Of a DNA stretch of 9,078 nt, positions 1-6,271 are shown piece by piece (the stretch's first letter is position 1; each line of letters opens with the position of its first letter). The stretch lies in assembly GCA_016297855.1 (NCBI GenBank), contig JAEDFW010000067.1:1-9078 (forward strand), in the 5' to 3' direction. A program made the translations under genes and the position numbers. The stretch comes from Oscillospiraceae bacterium (GTDB lineage Bacteria > Bacillota > Clostridia > Oscillospirales > Oscillospiraceae). Under the pieces are notes generated by a model, which had not been told where the DNA came from, made no database searches, and worked only from the letters and a program-made list of their open reading frames with translations.

Positions 1-951
1 AAGGTTCTTGAGTACGACGACAAGGCTGACGGCGTTGAGTCTGTTAACGCGTTCAACCTTGCCTGCGACAAGGGCATCACCGCTGTTATCGGCTCCGTTC
101 TGACCGGCGCTACCATCGCTCTTGCTGACGCTACCTATGAAGTCAATATGCCGCAGATTACCGCTTCTGCTACCGCTGCTGGCGTTACTGTCATTGAAGA
201 CACAAACGAAATCCGCACCAACGTGTTCCGTTCCTGCTTCATCGACCCGTTCCAGGGTGAAAAGATGGCTGATTACGCCTATAATGTTCTTGGTGCCGCG
301 ACTGCTGCTGTGTTCTATCAGACTGGCAACGACTATTCCGAAGGCGTTATGCAGGCGTTTGTCGACAAGGCTGCTGAGCTGGGTCTTGAGATCGTCGCTT
401 CCGAAGCGTTTGCTGAAGGCGACAAGGACTACAAGGCACAGATGACCAACATTGCCGCCAAGAATCCCGACGTTGTGTTTGCTCCCATCTATTACGCAGA
501 AGCCGGTCTTGCTGTGACCCAGGCCCGTCAGGCCGGTCTGACCGCAACGTTACTCGGCGGTGACGGCTTCGGCTCTATTAAGGACTATGCTTCTGCAGAA
601 GATCTGGAAGGCACTGTCTACTGCTCCGGTTACGCGCCCGGCACTGATTCTGTTGCGCAGTTTGAAGCTGACTACCAGACCGTCTACGGTGAAGCTGTTC
701 CCAACATGTTTGCTCCTCTGGCTTACGACGCTGCCATGATCATGTGCGAAGGTCTGAAGGCCGCTGAAGAGGCCGGCCTGACTGCTGGTACTGAAGAGTA
801 CAAGCAGGCTGTCATCGATGCCATTGCTTCTATGGATGGCGTGGCTGGCATCACCGGTACCTACAGCTTCGACGAGAATAACAACCCCATCAAGTCCGCA
901 GCCATCATCGAGCTGACCGGCGGCGATGAGGTCTTTAAGGAAATGTACTAA
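1..951 (+). CDS. livJ: Branched-chain amino acid ABC transporter, substrate-binding protein (5' partial)
   Basis: Extracytoplasmic receptor that captures leucine/isoleucine/valine or related amino acids and delivers them to the LivHM permease. The reading frame is already open at base 1 and ends at TAA 949-951, so 316 residues are visible; the signal peptide (a lipoprotein signal in most Gram-positives) and the first strand lie outside the window. The fold is type 1 periplasmic binding protein (Peripla_BP_6 family). Visible residues about 29-40 (VIGSVLTGATIA) and 51-60 (PQITASATAA) correspond to the ligand-contacting GS...T and SxxAT loops of LivJ proteins. Further on are the FRSCFIDPFQG segment (about 76-86) and the VFYQTGNDYSEG stretch of the second lobe. 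Ligand specificity within the hydrophobic amino acid family cannot be read from this. The codons are strongly skewed to GCT/GTT/CTG, which fits high expression. The call rests on family resemblance plus the complete livHMGF set immediately downstream. Confidence 0.93.
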   Translation, partial: KVLEYDDKADGVESVNAFNLACDKGITAVIGSVLTGATIALADATYEVNMPQITASATAAGVTVIEDTNEIRTNVFRSCFIDPFQGEKMADYAYNVLGAATAAVFYQTGNDYSEGVMQAFVDKAAELGLEIVASEAFAEGDKDYKAQMTNIAAKNPDVVFAPIYYAEAGLAVTQARQAGLTATLLGGDGFGSIKDYASAEDLEGTVYCSGYAPGTDSVAQFEADYQTVYGEAVPNMFAPLAYDAAMIMCEGLKAAEEAGLTAGTEEYKQAVIDAIASMDGVAGITGTYSFDENNNPIKSAAIIELTGGDEVFKEMY

Positions 952-985
952 GCGTCTTGCCGGCTCTGCTGGCAGCGTGCAAATG

Positions 986-1018
986 CATGCGGAGAAAGCT
1001 CGCTTTCTCCGCATGTTT
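986..1018 (+). terminator. Hairpin after livJ: weak terminator, attenuator or mRNA-stabilising stem
   Basis: Bases 986-998 and 1003-1015 form a perfect 13-bp stem around a CTCG tetraloop, followed by only three T residues (1016-1018) and then CG. A small imperfect 6-bp stem (958-963 with 969-974) lies just upstream. The strong stem with a poor T-tract suggests partial termination, or a 3'-end barrier that protects the livJ message from exonucleases. Both would raise livJ product over the permease genes. The structure is read directly; the function is inferred. Confidence 0.55.
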
Positions 1019-1030
1019 CGTACATCGGCA

Positions 1031-1060
1031 TTGACAGAACCGCCCGAAGGATAGTACAAT
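1031..1060 (+). promoter_or_regulatory. Sigma-70/SigA-type promoter for livHMGF
   Basis: A perfect -35 box TTGACA (1031-1036) and a 5/6-match -10 box TACAAT (1055-1060) are separated by 18 nt. Transcription would begin near 1066-1068, about 47 nt before the livH start codon. The site lies directly downstream of the post-livJ hairpin, where an independent promoter for the membrane components would be expected. No operator could be recognised with confidence. Confidence 0.7.
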
Positions 1061-1095
1061 AGGCGGGATACCTGTCGAATCTCCGTATCAACGGA

Positions 1096-1105
1096 AAGGA
1101 AGTGA
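1096..1105 (+). promoter_or_regulatory. Ribosome binding site deciding the livH start
   Basis: AAGGAAGTGA matches the anti-Shine-Dalgarno complement AAGGAGGTGA in 9 of 10 positions and sits 8 nt before ATG 1114. The in-frame GTG at 1102, four codons upstream, is part of this element and so is unlikely to be the start. Confidence 0.8.
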
Positions 1106-1113
1106 CCGCTCAC

Positions 1114-1992
1114 ATGTCTCTGTTTTTCTCGCAGCTGTTTAACGGCTTGCAGACGGGCTCTGTCTATGCGCTTGTGGCACTGGGGTACAGTATGGTCTAT
1201 GGCATCATTCTGCTGCTCAACTTTGCGCATGGCGATATCATCATGGTTGGCGCATACACCGCGTTCTATGCCATGACGGCTTTCCATCTGCATCCCATCT
1301 TTTCTGTGCTTCTTGCCATTGTCGCCAGCACGGTGCTGGGTGTCCTCATTGAAAAGGTCGCCTACACCCCATTGCGTCAGGCACCGCGTCTGTCATTGCT
1401 GATTACCGCAATCGGCATTTCGTTCCTGCTGGAAAACGGCGCGCAGCTGCTCTTCGGCGCTGATACCAAGAGCATGGACCCGATGATCTCCGGCAGCATT
1501 ACCTTCGCCGGTGGCATCAATATCAGCTATGCTGCGCTTATGACAATCGTGGTATCCATTGTTGTCATGCTGCTTCTGACAATTCTGGTTCAGAAAACAA
1601 AGCTCGGCAAGGCCATGCGCGCGGTCTCTGAGGATATGGGTGCAGCGCAGCTGATGGGCATCAGCCTGAACAAGACCATCTCGTTTACGTTCGCAGTTGG
1701 CTCGGCGCTTGCCGGTATTGGTTCTATTTTGTATCTGTGCGCCTACCCGCAGGCATCTCCCACAATGGGCTCCATGTTGGGTCTCAAGGCCTTTGTCGCG
1801 GCAGTTCTCGGCGGAATCGGCTCGATCCCAGGTGCGATGATCGGCGGCTTTGCCATCGGTCTGCTGGAAGCTCTTGTTTCCGCCGTGGGTCTTTCCGTGT
1901 GGAAAGACGGCGCCGTATTTGCGATTCTCATTCTTGTGCTTCTTGTTCGTCCGACCGGCATTCTTGGCCGCAAGACCATGGAGAAAGTGTAA
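1114..1992 (+). CDS. livH: Branched-chain amino acid ABC transporter permease LivH
   Basis: Integral membrane subunit that pairs with LivM to form the translocation path of the LIV importer. The product is 292 residues, normal for LivH, and is almost wholly hydrophobic, with about eight predictable membrane segments (for example near residues 14-35, 62-82, 93-113, 139-159, 190-210, 266-280). Family hallmarks include the N-terminal NGLQTGSVYALVALGYSMVYG segment (10-30) and LNFAHGDIIMVGAY (35-48). A cytoplasmic EAA-like loop at about 161-185 (KLGKAMRAVSEDMGAAQLMGI) contacts an ATPase subunit, and FVAAVLGGIGSIPGAMIGG lies at 227-245. ATG 1114 was chosen over GTG 1102 because the GTG lies within the Shine-Dalgarno sequence; no hydrophobic residues are lost. 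It is the first gene of the promoter-driven livHMGF unit, with livM starting 12 nt after its stop. No anomalies were seen. Confidence 0.95.
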   Translation: MSLFFSQLFNGLQTGSVYALVALGYSMVYGIILLLNFAHGDIIMVGAYTAFYAMTAFHLHPIFSVLLAIVASTVLGVLIEKVAYTPLRQAPRLSLLITAIGISFLLENGAQLLFGADTKSMDPMISGSITFAGGINISYAALMTIVVSIVVMLLLTILVQKTKLGKAMRAVSEDMGAAQLMGISLNKTISFTFAVGSALAGIGSILYLCAYPQASPTMGSMLGLKAFVAAVLGGIGSIPGAMIGGFAIGLLEALVSAVGLSVWKDGAVFAILILVLLVRPTGILGRKTMEKV

Positions 1993-2004
1993 GGAGGCGG
2001 CGAT

Positions 2005-3111
2005 ATGAAGAAGAATAACGCAAACTGGATCCGTATCCCCATGCCCCTTCGGTATCTGATCAATCTGGCTATGATTGCTGCTGTCTGGTTCGTTCTGACC
2101 GCTTTGATGAAAGCCGGCGTCATTACTAATTACTGGAGCGGCATTTTGATTATGGTCGGCATCAATATCATTCTTGCTGTTTCGCTGAACGTCGCAACGG
2201 GTTATCTTGGCCAGCTGCCGCTGGGGCATGCGGGCTTTATGGCCGTCGGTGCCTATACAGCTGGTATCTTTATGAAGGCGACACCCGCCGCAGCGCTTCT
2301 AAAAGCAGGCGACACGGCAGCACTCACGCCGTATATCATCATCGCAATTGTGCTCAGCGCGATTGTTGCGGGTGTTTTTGGTCTGATCATCGGTATTCCG
2401 GCGCTGCGTCTGCGCGGCGACTATCTGGCGATCATCACGCTTGGCTTCGGCGAAATCATCCGCGTGGTTCTGACCAATATTGACTCGATTCTTGGCTTTG
2501 ACTTTACTTATGGCGCAGCCGGCCTCAAGCGCATTCCGAAGTTTTCCAGCTTTACGCTTGTGTTCATCTGCGTGGTCATTACCTGTACGGTCATCCATAT
2601 GTTCATGAAGTCGCGGCACGGACGCGCGGTGCTTTCCATCCGTGAAAACGAGATCGCATCGGAAAGCTCCGGTATTCAGACGACCTATTACAAAACGCTT
2701 GCGTTCGTCATCTCGGCCATGTTTGCCGGTGTGGCCGGATGCCTGTATGCGGGTTATCTGGGCTCTTTGTATCCGTCCACATTCAAATTCATGAAATCCA
2801 TTGAGATCCTTGTCATGGTCGTGCTGGGCGGCATGGGTTCGATGCTGGGCTCGGTCGTTTCGGCTACCGTTCTTACGTTCCTGCCTGAGCTTCTGCGTTC
2901 GGTCGACGATTACCGCATGGTCGCATATTCACTGGCGCTAGTTATCATGATGATTTTCCGCCCGAAGGGTCTGATGGGCAGCTATGACTTCTCCTTGTCC
3001 AGATGGTTGGAAAAGGCGATCAACTGGATTGTTGGTCTGTTCCGAAAAAAGGAACCTGTTGCTGAGAAGAAAGTGATTGCAAAATCCGGGAAGGGAGGCG
3101 GTAAGGCGTGA
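2005..3111 (+). CDS. livM: Branched-chain amino acid ABC transporter permease LivM
   Basis: Second membrane subunit of the LIV importer, partner of LivH. The product is 368 residues. A short basic N-terminus precedes hydrophobic segments at about 17-36, 45-62, 72-90, 109-130, 182-200, 231-251, 265-292 and 304-318. Conserved LivM features are GYLGQLPLGHAGFMAVGAYT (66-85), PALRLRGDYLAIITLGFGEIIR (132-153) and the EAA-like cytoplasmic loop SRHGRAVLSIRENEIASESSGI (203-224). The RPKGLMG motif (319-325) closes the permease domain. After it comes a roughly 40-residue tail ending in a Lys/Gly-rich stretch (347-368), probably cytoplasmic and not part of the core fold. ATG 2005 is preceded by AAGGAGG (1991-1997) with 7-nt spacing; this site overlaps the livH stop, which implies translational coupling. 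The stop overlaps the livG start by 4 nt. Confidence 0.95.
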   Translation: MKKNNANWIRIPMPLRYLINLAMIAAVWFVLTALMKAGVITNYWSGILIMVGINIILAVSLNVATGYLGQLPLGHAGFMAVGAYTAGIFMKATPAAALLKAGDTAALTPYIIIAIVLSAIVAGVFGLIIGIPALRLRGDYLAIITLGFGEIIRVVLTNIDSILGFDFTYGAAGLKRIPKFSSFTLVFICVVITCTVIHMFMKSRHGRAVLSIRENEIASESSGIQTTYYKTLAFVISAMFAGVAGCLYAGYLGSLYPSTFKFMKSIEILVMVVLGGMGSMLGSVVSATVLTFLPELLRSVDDYRMVAYSLALVIMMIFRPKGLMGSYDFSLSRWLEKAINWIVGLFRKKEPVAEKKVIAKSGKGGGKA

Positions 3112-3959
3112 GTACCAATAAAAAGCCTGCAACTAAGCTCGTTCCGGTGCCGTCGACCAACATTATCCCTGAACGGGATGTTGACAAGCGACCGATTCTG
3201 GAGACGCGTCACCTTGGCATTGATTTCGGCGGTCTTTCCGCCGTCAGCGATTTCAATATGGCCATCGGCCGCACGGAAATTGCTGGCCTCATCGGCCCGA
3301 ATGGTGCCGGAAAGACAACGATTTTCAACCTTCTGACCAAGGTCTATCAGCCGACGCGCGGCTCTATCCTGCTTGACGGCATCGATACCGCCAATAAAAC
3401 CACCGCTCAGGTCAACCAGCTCGGTATCGCCCGCACGTTCCAGAATATCCGCCTCTTCCGTGATCTGACAGTTCTCGATAACGTTCTGATCGGCCTGCAC
3501 AACGAAACGAAATATAACCTTGCTTCCGCAATTTTCCGCATCCCCGGTTACTGGCGGAAAGAGCGCATTGCACGCGATCGAGCCACTGAGCTGCTCAGTA
3601 TCTTTGATATGCAGGACTTGGCCGAGAATAAGGCTGGCTCTCTGCCATATGGTGCGCAGCGCAGACTGGAGATTGTCCGCGCACTTGCCACAAATCCGTC
3701 GCTGCTTCTGCTCGACGAACCTGCTGCGGGTATGAACCCGTCGGAAACCGGCGAGTTGATGGAGAATATTGTCAAGATCCGCGACACATTCGGCATCGCC
3801 ATCATGCTCATTGAGCACGATATGAATCTGGTCATGGGTATCTGTGAAGGCATCTGTGTGCTGAACTTCGGTAAAATTATCGCAAAGGGTACGCCGGAAG
3901 AGATTCAGTCCAACCCGGCCGTCATCGAAGCGTATCTCGGCAAGAAGAAGGAGGACTAA
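3108..3959 (+). CDS. livG: Branched-chain amino acid ABC transporter ATP-binding protein LivG
   Basis: Cytoplasmic ATPase that, with LivF, powers import through LivHM. The product is 283 residues. Walker A GPNGAGKT is at 63-70, the Q-loop glutamine at 112 (FQNIRLF), the ABC signature at about 179-186 (LPYGAQRR, the LSYGxQR-type variant usual for LivG), and Walker B LLLLDEP at 199-205 with catalytic Glu204. The switch histidine is His237 (EHDM). The C-terminal GTPEEIQSNPAVIEAYLG (261-278) is the small branched-chain ABC transporter C-terminal motif. The GTG start at 3108 overlaps the livM stop (GTGA), with GGGAGG 9 nt upstream, so translation is probably coupled. An oddity is a leader of about 28 residues, rich in Lys and Pro, before the usual start of the ATPase domain near residue 30. 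The function call is secure. Confidence 0.96.
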   Translation: MSTNKKPATKLVPVPSTNIIPERDVDKRPILETRHLGIDFGGLSAVSDFNMAIGRTEIAGLIGPNGAGKTTIFNLLTKVYQPTRGSILLDGIDTANKTTAQVNQLGIARTFQNIRLFRDLTVLDNVLIGLHNETKYNLASAIFRIPGYWRKERIARDRATELLSIFDMQDLAENKAGSLPYGAQRRLEIVRALATNPSLLLLDEPAAGMNPSETGELMENIVKIRDTFGIAIMLIEHDMNLVMGICEGICVLNFGKIIAKGTPEEIQSNPAVIEAYLGKKKED

Positions 3960-3961
3960 TA

Positions 3962-4666
3962 GTGCTGCTTTCAGTCAAGGATATCAATGTCTACTATGGC
4001 GCAATCCATGCCGTCAAAGGCGTTTCGCTCGATGTTGAGCAAGGAGAAATTGTCACGCTGATCGGCGCGAATGGTGCCGGCAAGAGCACGGTTCTCAATA
4101 CCATCTCCGGACTTCTGCATGCGAAAGCCGGTTCGATCGAATTCATGGGCGAATCAATCGGCGCAATGGCTCCAAACAAGATCGTTCAGCGTGGACTTGT
4201 CCAGTGTCCCGAAGGCCGCCGCATTTTTCAGCATATGACGGTTGAGGAGAACCTTGAAATGGGTGCGTATACCCGTCCTCTGAAGGACACGCCCGATCAT
4301 CTTGAGCGTGTGTTTGCGCAGTTCCCGCGTTTGAAGGAGCGGCGCAAACAGATTGGCGGCACACTCTCCGGCGGCGAGCAGCAGATGCTGGCTATGGGCC
4401 GTGCGATGATGTGCGATCCGAAGCTGCTGATGCTCGACGAGCCGTCGATGGGTCTGGCTCCGATTCTGGTTGAGCAGATTTTTGAGATCATCCAGTCTCT
4501 GCATCAAGCCGGCACAACGATTCTGCTTGTTGAGCAAAACGCGCAGATGGCGCTGCAGGTGGCCGACCGTGCATATGTATTGGAATCCGGCAGAATCGCT
4601 GTCTCCGGTACTGGCAAAGACCTGATCGAGAGTGATTCTATCAGGAAAGCCTATCTCGGCGGATAA
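3962..4666 (+). CDS. livF: Branched-chain amino acid ABC transporter ATP-binding protein LivF
   Basis: Second ATPase subunit of the LIV importer, expected to form a heterodimer with LivG. The product is 234 residues, the usual LivF length. Walker A GANGAGKS is at 35-42, the family motif PEGRRIF at 83-89, the ABC signature LSGGEQQ at 135-141, and Walker B LLMLDEP at 155-161 with Glu160. The position of the switch histidine is Gln192 (VEQN); this substitution is typical of LivF, so the two ATP sites of the LivG/LivF dimer are not equivalent. The protein ends in the classic AYLGG. The GTG start at 3962 has AAGGAGG (3948-3954) 7 nt upstream and lies 2 nt after the livG stop. It is the last gene of the operon; a strong terminator hairpin begins 15 nt after its stop. 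Confidence 0.96.
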   Translation: MLLSVKDINVYYGAIHAVKGVSLDVEQGEIVTLIGANGAGKSTVLNTISGLLHAKAGSIEFMGESIGAMAPNKIVQRGLVQCPEGRRIFQHMTVEENLEMGAYTRPLKDTPDHLERVFAQFPRLKERRKQIGGTLSGGEQQMLAMGRAMMCDPKLLMLDEPSMGLAPILVEQIFEIIQSLHQAGTTILLVEQNAQMALQVADRAYVLESGRIAVSGTGKDLIESDSIRKAYLGG

Positions 4667-4681
4667 CAATTTGATTGATAT

Positions 4682-4714
4682 AAACCGGCGCGGCTAAGTA
4701 GCCGCGCCGGTTTT
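4682..4714. terminator. Bidirectional intrinsic terminator between convergent livF and guaB
   Basis: Bases 4682-4695 and 4700-4713 pair perfectly over 14 bp around an AAGT loop, with a GC-rich core. The outer A/T pairs supply a T run on each strand: TTTT at 4711-4714 on plus, and TTT followed by an AT-rich tract on minus. The hairpin fills most of the 52-nt gap between the livF stop (4666) and the guaB stop (4719), so one structure can end both convergent transcripts. Confidence 0.88.
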
Positions 4715-4718
4715 CATA

Positions 4719-6233
4719 TTATCGTCTTGAATTACTTCCGTTTGTCGTATCTTTCAGCAAAACGTCATGTGCGCCTCCTTCGACAATCGAAACCGAGGAC
4801 ACCAGCGTCAGTTTGGCTTTGTCCCGCAGCTCAGGAATTGTCAGCGCACCGCAGTTGCACATCGTCGAACGTACCTTGGCGAGCGTGGTTGCCATACCGT
4901 CAGACAGTGCACCGGCATAGGGGACATAGGAATCAACGCCTTCTTCAAAGCTCAGTTTTGCTGCGCCGCCGAGATCATATCTCTGCCAGTTACGCGCACG
5001 GGCGCTGCCCTCGCCCCAGTATTCCTTCATATAGCTGCCGCCGATGAGGACCTTGCTGGTGGGCGACTCGTCAAAGCGAGAGAAGTAGCGGCCCAGCATG
5101 CAGAAGTCCGCGCCCATTGCAAGCGCCAGCGTGATGTGATAGTCCTGCACAATGCCGCCGTCGGCACAGATGGGAACATATACGCCAGTCTCTTCAAAAT
5201 AGCGGTCGCGCTCCGCGGCAACATCAATGACAGCGGTCGCCTGACCGCGGCCGATGCCCTTGGTCTCACGCGTAATACAGATCGAGCCGCCGCCGATGCC
5301 GATTTTTACGAAATCCGCGCCTGCATCTGCCAGGAAGCGGAAGCCCTCGCCATCGACCACGTTTCCGGCGCCAACCTTGACGGTATCGCCGTAGTGCTCA
5401 CGGATCCATTTGAGCGTCCGCGCCTGCCACTCGGAATAGCCCTCGGAAGAGTCAATGACCAGCACGTCTACACCCGCCTCGACAAGCGCAGGCACGCGTT
5501 CGGCGTAATCGCGCGTGTTGATGCCCGCGCCTACCACATAGCGTTTCTGAGCGTCCAGCAGTTCGAGCGGATTGCTCTTGTGCGCGTCATAGTCCTTACG
5601 GAATACGAACGAGACCAGATGGCCGTCGGCAGAGACAATGGGAAGGGCGTTGAGCTTGTGCTCCCAGATGATGTCGTTCGCTTCCTTGAGGCTTGTTCCC
5701 TCAGGTGCGGAGATAACTTTTTCCACAGGAGTCATGAACGCGGAAACGGGAACCGACGGTTCCATCCGGCTGACGCGGTAGTCGCGGCTGGTAACGATGC
5801 CAAGCAGTTTACCTGTACCGGTTCCGTCATCGGTCACGGCCATGGTGGAATGGCCGGTGCGCTCCTTAAGCGCCAGAACATCCGCCAGCGTGTTGCTCAG
5901 GCGCAGGTTGGAATCGCTCGTGACGAAGCCCGCTTTATAGTTTTTGACCTTGCGCACCATCTCTGCCTGCTGCTCGATCGGCTGCGAGACATAGATGAAT
6001 GCGATGCCTCCTTCTTTCGCCAGGCCAATGCCCATCTTTTCACCGGAGACAGATTGCATAACGGCAGAGACCATGGGTACGTTCATGGCCAGCGGGCAAT
6101 CTTCACCTTTTTTGAACTTCACAACAGGGGTCTTGAGCGAGACGTTCGCGGGGACGCAGTCGGCGGAGGAATAGCCGGGTACCAGCAGGTACTCGCTGAA
6201 GGTATGAGACGGTTCCGTAAAATAGTATGCCAT
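4719..6233 (-). CDS. guaB: Inosine-5'-monophosphate dehydrogenase (Tritrichomonas-like type)
   Basis: Cytoplasmic enzyme that oxidises IMP to XMP with NAD+, the committed step of GMP synthesis. The product is 504 residues: a TIM-barrel split by a pair of CBS (Bateman) domains at about 104-218. Visible functional residues are Asp261 (DSSEGYSEW), the potassium/catalytic loop GIGGGSICI (312-320) with nucleophile Cys319, and Asp358 (CADGG) for IMP phosphate/ribose binding. The mobile flap RARNWQRYDLGG (412-423) carries Arg418/Tyr419, and Glu485-Gly486-Gly487 are the neighbouring-subunit potassium ligands. Numbering and sequence match, from memory, the well-studied T. foetus enzyme rather than the GSICTTR form of most bacterial GuaB. 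Lys310 and Glu431 are the residues linked to weak mycophenolic acid binding. ATG 6233 was chosen because GAGGTG lies 5 nt upstream; the ATG at 6269 has no ribosome binding site and adds 12 unrelated residues. The gene follows purL by 38 nt, likely co-transcribed. Confidence 0.95.
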   Translation of the reverse strand: MAYYFTEPSHTFSEYLLVPGYSSADCVPANVSLKTPVVKFKKGEDCPLAMNVPMVSAVMQSVSGEKMGIGLAKEGGIAFIYVSQPIEQQAEMVRKVKNYKAGFVTSDSNLRLSNTLADVLALKERTGHSTMAVTDDGTGTGKLLGIVTSRDYRVSRMEPSVPVSAFMTPVEKVISAPEGTSLKEANDIIWEHKLNALPIVSADGHLVSFVFRKDYDAHKSNPLELLDAQKRYVVGAGINTRDYAERVPALVEAGVDVLVIDSSEGYSEWQARTLKWIREHYGDTVKVGAGNVVDGEGFRFLADAGADFVKIGIGGGSICITRETKGIGRGQATAVIDVAAERDRYFEETGVYVPICADGGIVQDYHITLALAMGADFCMLGRYFSRFDESPTSKVLIGGSYMKEYWGEGSARARNWQRYDLGGAAKLSFEEGVDSYVPYAGALSDGMATTLAKVRSTMCNCGALTIPELRDKAKLTLVSSVSIVEGGAHDVLLKDTTNGSNSRR

Positions 6234-6238
6234 GAGGC

Positions 6239-6244
6239 CACCTC
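6239..6244 (-). promoter_or_regulatory. Ribosome binding site deciding the guaB start
   Basis: On the minus strand GAGGTG (6244 down to 6239) lies 5 nt before ATG 6233, while the longer in-frame start at 6269 has no such site. GAGG and the CCTC next to the start codon could form a 4-bp hairpin with a 3-nt loop, which may slightly mask the site; its stability would be low. In the 38-nt purL-guaB gap I see no convincing -35/-10 pair and no terminator. Confidence 0.65.
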
Positions 6245-6271
6245 GTTTCAAAATTTCAGGATATATCATAC

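Noticed and set aside
1040..1066. CCGCC/GGCGG inverted repeat around the livH -10 region
   Set aside because: Only 5 bp in GC-rich sequence and spaced by 17 nt; easily a chance match.
550..1293. Long minus-strand open frame across livJ, the spacer and livH
   Set aside because: It covers the livHMGF promoter and two well-supported genes and gives no familiar protein motifs.
1393..2229. Minus-strand 278-codon open frame opposite livH/livM (and a similar one at 2982-3818 opposite livM/livG)
   Set aside because: Both are shadow frames of strong plus-strand genes; their compositions are hydrophilic and repetitive, without recognisable domains.
4535..4543. LivF lacks the switch histidine of ABC ATPases (Gln192 in its place)
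   Set aside because: Not a defect: the EQN sequence at this position is the usual form in LivF proteins, and LivG keeps its histidine.
6246..6258. AT-rich stretch upstream of guaB resembling half of a CodY box
   Set aside because: Only one half-site matches; the second half departs from the AATTTTCNGAAAATT consensus, so no operator is claimed.
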